64,000 nt of DNA from Silene latifolia (lineage: Eukaryota; Streptophyta; Magnoliopsida; Caryophyllales; Caryophyllaceae). The DNA lies in assembly GCF_048544455.1 (NCBI RefSeq), contig NC_133537.1, forward strand, positions 146,360,058 to 146,424,057. Reading direction: 5' to 3'. This document shows positions 21,835-34,500 of this stretch, in pieces; within the stretch, counting starts at the first letter, position 1, and every line of letters starts with the position of its first letter. Under the pieces are notes generated by a model that did no database searches, had not been told where the DNA came from, and saw nothing but the letters and a program-made list of their open reading frames with translations. The position numbers and the translations under genes are program-made.

Positions 21835-23591
21835 TGATCGGTCCGTTTCGTGTTCACAATTGAAGGTGTGGTCGTTGGGTCACGTCCGAATCAAAACACA
21901 ATTTATAGCTTCACAAACAACTCTACAATTTGTAAAGAGGCAAGTAAAGATCGGATCCCAAGGGACGGGTATTGAAATGGGATTTCTATTGCAACTAGTG
22001 ATGTCTTAGGGGTGTCACAAATTGGGTTGATGTAGAAGGTCACTAAACTAAAATGTCAATGGAAATAAACAAGCAAGATAAAATAAAAGGGTTGTAAACA
22101 ATTGATTAAAAAGCACTAGGGTGTCATGGGATCATAGGGGAATCATGGGAATTGATCATACAAACATGTTCTCAAATTATAAGCAAGCAATTATTGTTGT
22201 GATGGATTGAGTTGGGTTATATCTTACAATCCTAGAAAAGTTTGGGTCCCGTAGCCGAATCGATTAGATTGTACAACACCTACAAGTCGACTTAGTCTTC
22301 CCTACTCAACAACATGCATGGTCTAATGAGACTCGAGTTGGGTTATGTCTTACAAGTCTCATTGAAAAGATAGGAGATGGTGGTAAATGCAAGAATTCAT
22401 AGGCTTAGCATTTCATCAAATACAACATGTGCATGAGTTGAGATCAAAACAAGCAAGCAAATAAAACATGAAAGCATATTAATTTAAGCATGAATCATTC
22501 CCCATGTTGGTTTTCCCTAATCACCCATTAACCCTAGCTAAGAGACTAGTCACTCATTATCATGTTCATCATGCTAGCAAGGTTGTCAATCATACCAACA
22601 AAAGGAAACATGATGAATAAATGAAAGTAATTAACAATAATTAAAGAGGGATTAAGAGAAATATACCTACTAATGATTCCAATAATAAAGCAAAGATAAA
22701 AGAAGTACTTGATGCTTGATTGATAGGTTGTCAATCTCCCAATAATAACCCAAATAATCTTCAATTACCCAAAATAAAGGATGAACAAAAGAGAGATTAA
22801 GGAAATAAAACTTGTATTAGAACTTGATTAATTGTTGATTACAAAATTAAAGAGAGATTTGATTTGTATTAACTACTCTAATTATTGATAAGAAGAACAT
22901 GCTCTTCTAATTAGACTAATGGGGTATTTATAGTGGAAATTAGGGGGATGCATTAGGGTTAACTAAGGGCTAAACTAGTAATTACACTTTTTAGATTGAG
23001 CAGGGAGGAGCCGGTATTTTTCGAAGGAAGGGCTTCTTTCTTTGTAGCTTGGAGAAGACGAAATTGCGCTGTAGAGGAATCCGAGCGGATTAGTGTCGGG
23101 ACGGGCAGATTCTGGCGGTGGAACACGAGCGGCTTTGGAGGAATCCGGGCGGATTGTGTCAGTGCTAACCCGAGCGTCTTGGGATGAAACCGCACGGATT
23201 GTGCAGGTGGAGGACGGCCGGATTGTAGTCAATCCGCACGGATTGTTCTTCAGCAAGATTTCTTCTTCTTTTCTTCCCTTTTCTTCATAAATTCCTTGGG
23301 GATTTCCTTGGGGATTCAAGGATCCTTTCTCAACATTGCTCATCTACTATAATATGTACAAAGGCCTTCTAAACTTGTCTCTCCTTGATGCTTGGTCATT
23401 GGATTCGATCAATTTAGTCTCGTTTTGCCATGAAAATGCAAGATTCTTACTCCTTTCCTACCAAGGGATCAAAATCTCAAAGAATATGCAAAACAAAGAA
23501 CTAAAGATAATAAACGACCCAAATATGCACTAAAAAGCATGGGAACAAGGCTAATTCGGGGGCTAAATATGCGCTAATTATGGTCACATCA
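21835..23591 (-). repeat. LTR shared by A2 (5') and A3 (3'), 1757 bp
   Basis: TGATCGGTCC...GGTCACATCA on the plus strand. One side carries the A2 primer binding site; the other side carries the reversed A3 polypurine tract and 3' UTR. It has the motif cluster at 23078-23245 and a TATA box at 22925-22932. Confidence 0.92.
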
Positions 23592-25650
23592 AATATCCCC
23601 AAACCGAACCTTTGCTCGTCCCGAGTAAAGAGGTGACAAAGACTAGGACCATTATTTAAACTAACCTAATAACATAGCCGATATGAGACAATTAACGGGT
23701 CTCACTCCGCCCCTTCAACTCACAACAAGACAACCATGAGGTAGGATGCCTTCTTGCAAGGCAAGGTGGGTCTTGCCAAAATGGCGACACATCCAAACAT
23801 TAAGCACACAAAATCACATAATGGATGCATCTACAAAAGAATAGCCACTTCCTCATCAAGCGGCGGAGGCACTAAAGAGGAACAAATTTAAGAGCATGTA
23901 ATCCTTCACAAATACTAGTTCAACAAATTACTAAGGCAAAGAGGATGGCACTAAATCACCTCCAAATGGTGTTAAACTAGACTACTTTTGTCCTCAATTT
24001 CCAAATGCTTTCGTCAAGAGCGATCGGATGGTGGTGGAATGATGATCCCTATGATGCTAGTAGCATATGACATGACAAGTCTCGAATTCTCTACAAAAGT
24101 AAAGGTCATGGATCGTCCCAAGCTCGACAAAGTGGCTTGACAAAAAGGCTTTTTGGGAATGAAATGCTCAAATCTTTATACACAACGGGTGGATATGACT
24201 AGTATTCAAAATTCTCCTCATTTCACTTTCACATTTCAAAAATTTAAGATAGGGTTTGTCCCTTCCGGGCTAGTGTCCTTTGCTTTCGCCAATCGCTTAT
24301 TAGGCAACCGGTTAACCTCTAGAAAATAGCTTTTCGGGGTGATAGTCACTCTGTCTCTGGGCGGCCGAATTCACAACCGTGTGGGGGCCCAATTCAATGG
24401 ATCCCGCTCCAAAGCACATCGAAGTGGTACGCCTCCATCAAAACAAATTAAATTTCTCAACATTCAACAATTCATAACATTTGAGGTTTCCTTGGCATTA
24501 GATTACTTCCACATGACAAAATTCTTTGAAATGAGCACTTCAAGCTTATTGATAGAAAATATTTTTGGGTTGCCTTACCACAAGGTCAATCAAGGTCACC
24601 TAGACAAGTTAACCAAGTCCACATCGCATCACGGGGTTGGATAGGTGACTCACATGCAAACCCTTGACTAGGCTTTGGGTCATGGGTCAAAAGACACAAG
24701 TATGACACTATCTAGGGTGTTTTACAACCATTCTAGTAGGCAAAGTCTTAAGTTGAACAAGTATTTGTAATGGCTTAGTTGCTCTTGTCAAAGTTCCTAA
24801 TTAAGCATTTTTCAAAACTTTTATCTAAATGCAACTATATGCTATGATGCAACTAATATAAACATCCTAATGCAAGTGATTATATCAACTAATATGACAT
24901 ATAAACTAAATGCAAGTCCTAAGTTCACATTGTTATACAGCATCAAACAAAATAAAGCCACATAATCATTAACATAAAGAGGAAAAAGGAGATTGGAAAG
25001 ATCATACCATGCGGTCTTCATGATCCTCATGTCTCGGATGTGGCGTAGTCAATCAATGTGAACAAGGATAGAACAAACACAATATATACAAACAATATAT
25101 ACAAGACTACACTACAAAAGGAAAAAAACATGTTTTTGGCTTTTCAATTTTCAAATTTTTATGATTTTCAAAATTTTTCAATTTTTATCATTTTGGAATT
25201 TAAAGTTAAGTTAGAATTCCCCATCCCCACACTAATATGGGCATTGTCCTCAATGGCCAAAATGATGGGAAATTATGCAAAGATGATGCATGATTTCTAT
25301 ACTAAATGCAATCTACACTAGTCTACACTACATGATGCATGGTTTTTGTTATGACGGAGAGGATAATTTAGATTAGCTCCCATTGTGTATGCATTAACTT
25401 CCCCAAACCGAGTTAGACACTATTGCTAATGTCCAAGGATCGGTGTAGTTCATGCACACACTATGCAATGCATGAAACTAATTTGTCATTTTGGATTTTG
25501 AAAGTGGGAACAATAAAATGAGAACACCTCAATGGTACCGAGGTGTGAGTCCTCTATGGTGCTAGGACTACTCCAACAATGATCAAGAAAATAATTAAAA
25601 TAAAGAGAGAAATAGACAAACCATGAGAGGGTAGGAGCCTCCAAGGCTTG
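23592..25650 (-). other. A3 3' UTR
   Basis: Nearly identical to 14213-16258 and contains the same small hydrophobic frame (24842-25030, minus) and CATCCCCACACTAA at 25222-25235. Nothing else is supported. Confidence 0.75.
24842..25030 (-). CDS. Small hydrophobic ORF in A3 3' UTR, 62 aa, unrecognised
   Basis: Counterpart of 15463-15651 with a few substitutions, including Arg-to-Leu and Arg-to-Ile that make it more hydrophobic. No recognised domain; translation unproven. Confidence 0.22.
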   Translation of the reverse strand: MRIMKTAWYDLSNLLFPLYVNDYVALFCLMLYNNVNLGLAFSLYVILVDIITCIRMFILVAS

Positions 25651-26306
25651 CTAATCTTCCATCATATCATCACCATCATCACTTTCCTCATTAGAAGTGG
25701 TCTCATTGCCACTTCCCTCTTCATTTGATTCTTCACTTTCTTCTTCACCTTGCTCATCATCTTGCTCACCATCCTCTTCTCCTTCTTCACTTGCTTCTTC
25801 ATCAATGTTATCATCAACCTCTTCATTACCGACAACCTCATTGTCACCCGAAACGACCCTAGATGCACCCGGAAATAGGACTTCTCTATCCGCCCAACTA
25901 GGCAAAGGACATGATGGATCAAGTAGTCCTTGCCTAGCTAAGTGTAGGAGGGGTGGATATTGAGCCAAGTAAGCATTTTTCCGATCCTCAAAGGCTTGCT
26001 TGTGCATTGCTTGTATGAGAAGAGTCAAATAATCATTTCTAGCTTCAACACCTTCCGGCTTGAACTCTTGGTACTCAAAAGGGTAAGGTGGTGTGACAAT
26101 GGAAGAGGAGGGAATTTCAAGTTCACCCTTTTGTTGTCGGATAATATACTCGGCCTCTTTTGAAAGGGGAAGTAGATAATTGGTCCGGTGGACGCTTAGA
26201 CGACAAATCTTTGAAGGCAAAGTAAACGATCTAGCCTCACTAGTGAGCCATCCATACTTGATGTCAAGAGGGTTATGGGCAACCTACTTGTACTTGTGTA
26301 TCATAG

Positions 26307-28001
26307 CACTACTACAAATCCAGGCAACTACAACGCCCCTTTAACAACGATTATTCACGAAAATCACAATAGACGTTGTAGAATGTATGGCGCGAATTTT
26401 ACTAAAATCAATTACAACGGGTATGGTTATAAAAACCGTTGTTATTAGTTTTAACAACGGGTCACACATGCACAACCGTTGTTAATAATTTGGCGCAAAG
26501 TTAGTGAAAAGTAATCACAACGGTTATTTTTGAAACCCGTTGTTAAACCTTATTTAACAACGGGTGTTTTTTACAACCGTTGTTAAAACTTATTTCATAA
26601 CGGTTGTTGTTTAATAACCATTGTCAATACCTTCCATACTATAAACCACACAAAAATGAAGTCTGCATGACCACAAAACACAACCCTTAATACACAAACA
26701 CAAACACAAACACAGCAGACAAACAAACACAAAACACATACACACTCTCTTTCTCTCTTTCTCTATTTCTCTATTTTTCTCTTTCTCATCGTCGCTTTAT
26801 CTTCTCGCCGTCACTGTGATTTCATCGTCTATTACGTTCTGTATTTATCAGGTAAATCTCGCCGTCACTGTTAGTTTCATCGTCATTATTTTCTTTTTCT
26901 ATTTATTTCTTTTGCATGTATGTGTTTTTATCGACCATTATGTTATTTGTTTAAGTATTGTTCGCATAATTAGTTAGTAAAACAATGAAGAAGCAAGATG
27001 AAGAAGTAAGATAAACATAATTAATATATATATAAATATTTATAAATACATAAATTAAAAAAAAAAAAATTACATATGTAAAAATGCAATTCTTATATTT
27101 TCATGGAGGATCTTATTCTGCTCTATCGTATCCGTCCTCTCCTCCTTGGCTATTTGGAGGTTCCGTTCGCGATTGCTATATCGTCATATAGCGCAATCGC
27201 TCTTTGCTCCGTCAAGCCATCTTCTTTGGCGTGCTTGATGCGGATCGAGCTTCCGCAAGGTAGCTCCTGAAACTTTCCTCAATATGGAGGAACCGGCGGA
27301 TGAAGTTGTTGTTGTTCTCGATCATGGTAAGAGTCTTAAGGATGAAATCATTCATTTTGTTGGAGTTTTTTGAGTTTGATTTGAAAGATTAAGTAGAGTT
27401 TGTTTTAGCAGTTAGAGTTTGGAGATGAATATATGAGATAATGGAAATGTTAGTTGAGATATGCAATGTATTTATACTAAGCAATGTGTGGGTTGAGTTA
27501 ATTGCTTTTTAATTAATATATATGTTAGGAAGTTGTGCCATAATAATCATCATCATATCTCTCAATAATGCTGCTTCAAATCCTATTACTAACCCTTCTC
27601 ATTCCATATTATCCGTTCATATGTACAGTGATGTCAGTAATAATGCATGCATCGGAATTCTAACAGGCCGTAATTATGCATGCATCTAGTAATATTTAAT
27701 TTAATTTTTTTTTATTTTTTAAGAACAAACAACAACGGTTATTTTAAAACAACCCGTTGTCTTTAGTTATAACAACGGTTTTGTATATGAAAACCCGTTG
27801 TTATAACTTTCCCCCCAAAATTGAGTCACACTTTCCACAACGGGTTTTTATACATAAAACCGTTGTTAATAGTTTTAACAACGGTTTTCTTAAGTAAACC
27901 AACCGTTGTTAAAACCTTCTACAACGGACGCTTTAACAACGTCCGCTTTTTTATATAACAACGGTTTTTGACCGTTGTTATAGCCTGTATCTGTAGTAGT
28001 G
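26307..28001. mobile_element. Non-autonomous CACTA (En/Spm) DNA transposon, 1695 bp
   Basis: Termini are CACTACTACAAATCCAGGC on the left and, on the opposite strand, CACTACTACAGATACAGGC on the right. The 3-bp TAG duplication (26304-26306 and 28002-28004) reconstitutes the uninterrupted A2 sequence exactly. About six AACAACGG...CCGTTGTT hairpin units line each end (26340-26640 and 27725-27985), the typical subterminal repeats bound by CACTA transposase. No transposase frame is present, so it needs a helper. Confidence 0.95.
27212..27355 (-). CDS. Short ORF within the CACTA element, 47 aa, unrecognised
   Basis: ATG at 27355 to TGA at 27212; the product starts MNDFILKTLTMIENNNNF. On the minus strand about 130 bases upstream is a TATA-like TATAAATAC, and the intervening A/C-rich leader looks like a plant 5' UTR. 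It may be the start of a host gene fragment captured by the transposon, since similar coding composition continues out of frame to about 27100. No function assigned. Confidence 0.25.
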   Translation of the reverse strand: MNDFILKTLTMIENNNNFIRRFLHIEESFRSYLAEARSASSTPKKMA

Positions 28002-28953
28002 TAGTATGCATATCAACAAGATGACCACCCTCCTTTGCTTCATACTTGTTATCCTTGTTGAAGTTAGGATCAAAGTATTTAGCTAGGATAGTGACTAGGC
28101 CGCCATTGACAATAACGGTAGTGCCTTTCTTCCCACAATCAATGTTGAGCCATCTATCTACCAAAAGCCTTAAAGAGTTGAAAGGCTTGGTGTGTACTCT
28201 TCCAATGTTCAAAGCCGATTCAAGAAGAATAAAATCAAGTTTGGTGAAATGGTTGGTATCTTTCCTTGCAATAATGGTGTTTCCTATGACCTTGTGCCAT
28301 ACCCTTATGCCCGGATGGTGGACTAAAAGAGCACGACTCGCATGAAAATCCTCAAATTTCCTTCCGGAAATTGCCTCCCAAAGAGGGTCGGGGTCATACT
28401 TTCCATAATTCTTAAAATAACTCGGTTCATCACTAAGACCCAAAATTTCACCCAATTCCCTAAAGGAAATGCATCTACTAATATTAGCTAGACGAAACTC
28501 GAGATTCTCCCTAGTCTCAACTTTGGTGACTTTCAAAGAACTCAAAAACTCCAAGGTAAGGGAGGGGTATGTCAATTCTTTTGATTCAAACAATTTCTTC
28601 AACCCCATTGCTTTGAAAAAGGCTCTAGTTTGCTCAAGGACACCCAACTTATCTAAGGTATCTTCACAAATAAACTTGGTGGATTGAAATGATTTCCTAG
28701 CAAACTTGGCAAAAGTATCTCTATGGATTTTGGAAATAAAAGTTACCTCCGGATAATGCAAAAGTTGATCAATTTCCGGAGTCGTAGATGTTGTTGCTCC
28801 CATAGAAGGTTGTTGTTGTTGTTGCACTTCCAAGTTTGGGGTTGCTACCACCATAGCCAATGCTTTCTTTGCTTGAAGAGCCTTTTGCCTTTGTGAAAGT
28901 GTCTTAGCCTTTGGTGCCTTTGTTGCCTTTGTTGCTCCCTTAGTCCTTGCCAT

Positions 28954-29982
28954 TGATGAACTAACCAAGAAAAGAATGAAAAATCTTCAATTTGTAGTGT
29001 ACCCAAATCGATTTAAAGGTGAAAGGCTTTGCCTTTATGAATTCAAAAATCGACTCAAAGGTTGAAGATTTTGTGCTTGGTTTTGATTTTTATTGAAAAA
29101 GGAGTGATTGATTTGTTGTTAAAAGGATGATTTGATTTGATTTTGGTGAACGTAGTTGAGGAATTTTGTTTTTGTGATGGAGAGGATGAGGGTTTTTATG
29201 TTTCTGAGTAGTGTTATGAATGAATGAAGGTGGAAGGGGTTTTATAAAGCCCGAAAAAATTCGAACTGCAGGGGCAATCCGTGCGGTTTCTGCTCAAGAC
29301 GGGCGGATTCTGCACTTTCTGGGTTGGAAAAAACTCGCCTAAAGACAGGCGTCTTTAAGAGAAGATGCTCGGATTCGCTGACACAGGACGGGCGGATTCT
29401 TCAGAAGACGGACGGATTTCAGTCCAGGAATTTTTCTTGTTTTCCTCAGCAAAGAAGACGGGCGTCTTCCTTTCAAGACGGGCGTATTTTCAGAGACGAG
29501 CGGATTGCTGTTCAGGACGCCCGGATTCTCTTACAGTCAAAAATCTTTCAAAAATTCAGCTCATAGGGACGTGCGTCTTCTACCCAATACGCTTGGATTG
29601 TCTGTAGACGGGCGGATTCTCCGAATCCGCTCGGATTGCCCCTTTGTACCGGATTCAGTTCTATCCGTGTACAATGCATATCCCTTATCATTCTTCCATT
29701 CTTCTTTATATCTCGTGTTCTTCATTGTGGGGGCACTACTAAGGCATGGATAGCCTAGCCAATTGCCATCCCCGCACTAAGCTAAAGCACTACACATCAA
29801 TTGAAATTATTAGTCCCTCCCTCACTTCTCTCAAACATGACAATTATCTTGATCAAAGTAAATAAAAATCCAAAGATGACAAAATTGCAATACAAGAATT
29901 GAAATGCAAGTTAGGGAGTTAGAAATATTTACAAATGGTGGTTTAGGGAGGACTCCACCAAACTCTCATCCATGATGAGATG
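28954..29982 (-). other. A3 spacer between gag-protease and ORF2, with candidate promoter
   Basis: Same order as in A2: reversed near-copy of TTAGTGTGGGGATG around 29766, motif cluster 29638-29276, TATA box TTTATAAAAC at 29248-29239, leader, ORF2 ATG. Non-coding. Confidence 0.7.
29276..29638 (-). repeat. ATCCG/GACGGGCG motif cluster, internal copy (A3)
   Basis: About fifteen copies of GACGGGCGGATT-like motifs, colinear with the A2 cluster but with point differences in many units. Confidence 0.82.
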
Positions 29983-32765
29983 TCAAGGGGGCATGTCCAA
30001 GGTGTTGTTGATGTTGCTCAACACCTTGAAGAAGTAATCAAAAGCTTGTTCATTATCTTGGTAGAGGTCTTCAATAGACCTTGGCCCTTGTTGTCGGTCT
30101 TCATCGATGGCATTACCAATGTAGGGATTAAAAATCCCTTCAAATTCGTCGTCCGAAAGACCACAAACTTCATTAAGTTGATCATTGAAAATCTCTTGAT
30201 TTGATGGAGACAACTCTCCCAAATTCTTTTCTTGGCCAATGAGGCCATCTTCTTCTTCTTTGATTGATTTTGATGAGCTTTGCAAGCTCTCCTTGTCACA
30301 ATTCACTTGCTCTTTGAATGGAGCATCTTCAATTTTCTTCTTCCATTGGAGTTCCGATTTCTTCCTTTCATCCTTTCGGCTATAATGATCAATCATGAAA
30401 CACGGTTCATGCAAACGAGGAGCTCTCATAGTCTTGTCAAGATTAAAGGTTATGCTTTCATCTCCCACTTCTAGAGTGAGCTCACCATGTTTCACATCAA
30501 TCACCGCACCCGCGGTGTGTAGGAAAGGTCTTCCTAGAATGATTGGAATGTTGGAATCTTCCTCCATATCAACAATGACAAAGTCCACCGGGATGGAAAA
30601 ACTTCCCAATTCGCACGGGGACATCTTCCCATATCCCTAATGGTGTCTTCGTCGATCTATTGGCCATTTGGAGTGTCATGTTGGTGCATTTAAGCTCTCC
30701 CATCCCCAACCTTTTACTTACCGAGTACGGCATAGCACTCACACTAGCCCCTAGATCACATAAGGCTTTTTTGATCGTTGTGTCGCCAATGGTACACGGT
30801 ATTGAGAAGCTTCCCGGATCCTTTAGTTTTGGAGGTGAACTCCCTTGAAGTATTGCACTACTCACCAGAGTAAAGGCGATAGTCTCAAGTTTCCTGAGCG
30901 ACTTCTTCTTTGTGAGGATATCTTTCATGTATTTCGCATAGGCCGGCACGTGATTTATTAATTCCGTGGAAGGAATTGAGACTTCCAAATTCTTCACAAT
31001 TTCCATAAACTTTCCAAGTTGGTCATCAAATTTGGGCTTGGCTTGACGACTTGGAAAAGGAAGTCTAATCACAATGGGCTCCTTCTCCTTGACCTTGTCT
31101 TCATTTCTCTTTGAAATTTCTTCTTTTGATGATTCTCCATCTTTGGAGTTTTGCACAATTTATTCCTTATCACTAGCTTCCACAACTTCATCCTCAACTT
31201 GCTTCTTCGGTGCTTCATACCTTGTACCACTTCTCAAGTGAATGGCACTAATCGTTTCATGTCTTGGGGGATTACTTTGAGGTGGTAATTGCCCCTTTTG
31301 TCTTTGTGAGCTTGAATATGCTAGTTGAGTCAATTGTGTTTCCAACATCTTGGTGTGAGCTAGAATGTTGTTGATGGTGGTTTCCTTTGCTTGACTATCT
31401 TTTTGCATTTGAGTGAAAAATTCTTGTTGATTCTTTTGCATTTGGAGGACCGCTTTTTGGACATCAAAACCTTGGTCATTTTGGTGATTGTATGGATTTT
31501 GATTTTGGTAACCTTGGTTTTGATTGTAAAAGGGTCTTTGATTTTGGTTTCTCATGGGTGGTGGAGTGTATGTTGTTTGAGGGTTTTGAACATTTTGGCT
31601 TTTGTATGAGAGATTTGGGTGAAACTTGGCGTTTTCATTGTAATAGTTGGAATAAGGGGTACCACTCTTGTATGCTTGGAAAGCATTCACTTGTTCATTT
31701 GTTCCCCTACATTCACTTTGGTCATGTCCCAAAGTTCCACAATTCTCACATATCCCACTTGGGATTGATGAGGATGCCGTCATGGCATTAACATGATGCT
31801 TTGGTGATTTTGAGACTTCTTCAAGTCTAGCCATAACTTTTTCAAACATCAAATTAATTGTGTCAATATGAGCACTAAGTTGAGCACCCAATTGAGTAAC
31901 GGAGTCCACTTCATGCTTTCCTCCTCTAGTAGCCTTGCGAGGTCTACTATATTGTGAGTTATGGACCGCCATTTCCTCAATTTTGTTCCATGTTTGATTG
32001 TCATCAACTTCGGTGAACATTCCATTTGATCCCATGTTGAGAATGTTCCTTGAATCTTCATATAAACCGTTCCAAAATTGTTGTACCAAGAACCATCCGC
32101 TAAGTCCATGGTGAGGACATGAGCGACAAATTCCCTTGAATCGCTCCCAAGCTTCATACAAAGATTCTTCATCCCTTTGCTTAAAACCCGTAATTTGAGC
32201 TCTTAGCATGTTAGTCTTTTCCGGTGGGTAGAATTTTTTGTAGAAAGCTAGAGCCAACAATTCCGAGAGTGGCCTTATCAAGGCCCTTCAACCATTGTTT
32301 TGCGGTGCCGATTAGAGAAAAAGGAAATAAGACCCATCGAATTTGGTCTTGAGTCACACCGGTTTGAGAAATCGCATCACAATAGTCGCAAAAGGTTTCC
32401 ATATGAGAATGAGGGTCTTCACAAGGCATCCCCCCAAATTGGCTCCTTTCGACTAATTGGATAAAGGCGGATTTGGCAATAAAATTTCCGGTTAGATGTT
32501 GTGGTGTAGGAGTACCATTGGGTAGGTTCTCCTCGGTGGGTACGGAATGTGACGAGAATTTAGGCATTGTAGGTTGATTTTGGGTGGTATTGTGTAATGG
32601 GTTCTCCTCTCCTTCTCTTGCAAAAGGGTTGATGAACTCAATAGTTGGTTGAACAACCTCACTAATACCTCTCAAATTCCTCCTAGCAAATCTCCTATTG
32701 TTCGTCAAGGTTCTTTCAATTTCACGGTCAAAAGGTAACAAATCACCTTGTGACCTTCTAGACAT
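29983..32765 (-). pseudogene. A3 gag-protease, disrupted
   Basis: Homologue of the A1 and A2 polyprotein from ATG 32765. Lesions: loss of about 14 bases near 32260 (frameshift in the Gag core), a Glu-to-TAA change at 31160-31162, and an extra base near 30596 inside the protease after the conserved GKF. Zinc knuckle, Gln/Asn linker and DLGAS are all present. It ends at the same MPP stop as A1. Confidence 0.85.
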
Positions 32766-32884
32766 GCAAAATATCAAACAACTCGAAAACAATTAGAACA
32801 AACCTTGAGGAGTTTTACTTCCCCAAGGCGAAGAAAGACACAACTAATAACAATAAAAGGAAATCTAAATCAAGTAAACACCGT

Positions 32885-32901
32885 CCCCGGCAACGGCGCC
32901 A
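32885..32901 (-). other. Primer binding site, tRNA-Asp type (A3)
   Basis: The minus strand reads TGGCGCCGTTGCCGGGG, identical to A1, four bases from the LTR. Confidence 0.9.
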
Positions 32902-32905
32902 TTTT

Positions 32906-33985
32906 TGATCGGTATGTTTCGTGTTCACAATTTAAGGTGTGATCGTTGGGTCACGTCCGAATCAAAACACAATTTATAGCTTCACAAACAACTCTACAAT
33001 TAGTAAAGAGGCAAGTAAAGGCCGGATCCCAAGGGACGGGTATTGAAATGAGATTTCTATTGCAACTAGTGGTGTCTTAGGGGTGTCACAAATTGGGTTG
33101 ATGTAGAAGGTCACTAAACTAAAATATCAATGGAAATAAACAAGCAAGATAAAATAAAAGGGTTGTAAACAATTGATTAAAAAGCACTAGTGTGTCATGG
33201 GATCATAGGGGAATCATGGGAATTGATCATACAAACATGTTCTCAAATTATAAGCAAGCAATTATTGTTGTGATGGATTGAGTTGGGTTATATCTTACAA
33301 TCCTAGGAAAGTTTGGGTCCCGGAGCCGAATCGATTAGATTGTACAACACCTACAAGTCGACTTAGTCTTCCCTACTCAACAACATGCATGGTCTAATGA
33401 GACTCGAGTTAGGTTATGTCTTACAAGTCTCATTGAAAAGATAGGAGATGGTGGTAAATGCAAGGATTCATAAGCTTAGCATTTCATCAAATATAACATG
33501 TGCATGAGTTGAGATCAAAACAAGCAAGCAAATAAAACATGAAAGCATATTAATTTAAGCATGATTCATTCCCCATGTTGGTTTTCCCTAATCACCCATT
33601 AACCCTAGCTAAGAGACTAGTCACTCATTATCATGTTCATCATGCTAGCAAGGTTGTCAATCATACCAACAAAAGGAAACATGATGAATAAATGAAAGTA
33701 ATTAACAATAATTAAAGAGGGATTAAGAGAATTATACCTACTAATGATTCCAATAATAAAGCAAAGATAAAAGAAGTACTTGATGCTTGATTGATAGGTT
33801 GTCAATCTCCCAATAATAACCCAAAAAATCTTCAATTACCCAAAATAAAGGATGAACAAAAGAGAGATTAAGGAAATAAAACTTGTATTAGAACTTGATT
33901 AATTGTTGATTACAAAATTAAAGAGAGATTTGATTTGTATTAACTACTCTAATTATTGATAAGAAGAACATGCTCTTCTAATTAG
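32906..33985 (-). repeat. 5' LTR of A3, truncated
   Basis: Matches the first 1.08 kb (plus-strand order) of the shared LTR, then stops at the sequence CTAATTAG and joins copia leader sequence. The U3 end with motif cluster and TATA box is missing. Confidence 0.9.
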
Positions 33986-34500
33986 TGAGGGAGTGCACTC
34001 GGCCACACCGGGGTACAAACCTTGTTACGTAGGGGAAGTGGGTGATAAATGTCTATCCACCGAATTCATGTTGATAAGGGATGAATCGGCCACATCATGC
34101 CCAAGTTAATGTGGGTTTGGATCATGGACACATTTATTCGAAATTTGGATTGAACTCAACAAACGTTTTTCGATAAGGGTTTTATCGGCCACACCGTCCC
34201 CTTGTTGAATGTGTTTTGGGCTAAATATAAATGATAATGTAATATTATCGACCAAGAGTTCTAAAAGTAGAATCGATTAAACGTTAATCCACCGAGTTAT
34301 ATTGATAAAGGATGAATCGGCCCCACCGTGCCTAAGTCGATATGAATTTGGGTCTTGGAATCATTTATCTAGTTGGGTAGAGGTCACTAGAAAAATGCTT
34401 AAAACTTGTTTAAATTATAAATTTTTACGAGTATTATCAAAACGACATTTGTTTTACTCCTCCTTTTTGTTTTGTAGACCATCTCTTTTTCTCATAACAA
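33986..34500 (+). other. C1 leader, 5' truncated
   Basis: Non-coding, homologous to 45875-46239 of C2, including repeated phrases such as GATGAATCGGCC at several places. It leads into the gag ATG. Confidence 0.7.

Larger units (their letters stand above)
12455..23591 (-). mobile_element. Element A2: pol-less Athila-like element, first unit of a tandem pair
   Basis: Minus-strand element bounded by a 3' LTR (12455-14212) and a 5' LTR (21835-23591), with a 7.6-kb interior organised like A1. The 5' LTR is continuous with the 3' UTR of A3, so one LTR serves both units. ORF2 and gag carry stops and frameshifts. It was inserted in the 3' flank of PMD-like copy A. Confidence 0.88.
25651..28953 (-). 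pseudogene. A3 ORF2, ATHILA ORF-1-like, split by a CACTA transposon
   Basis: The frame starts at ATG 28953 and would be 534 codons without the insertion. It is the best-preserved ORF2 among A1-A3: the N-terminal part (28953 to 28005) is open, the CACTA element interrupts at 28001-26307, and the C-terminal part is open apart from a Trp-to-TAG change near 26284. It has the basic Lys/Ala N-terminus, Gln run, conserved core and acidic tail described for A1 and A2. The insertion is later than the Athila insertion. Confidence 0.82.
21835..33985 (-). mobile_element. Element A3: pol-less Athila-like element, second unit of the tandem pair, 5' LTR truncated
   Basis: The interior 23592-32905 matches A2 (about 7.62 kb each after removing the CACTA insertion). 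It ends in a 5' LTR broken off at 33985 against copia sequence. Coding regions contain one CACTA insertion plus stops and frameshifts. Confidence 0.88.
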
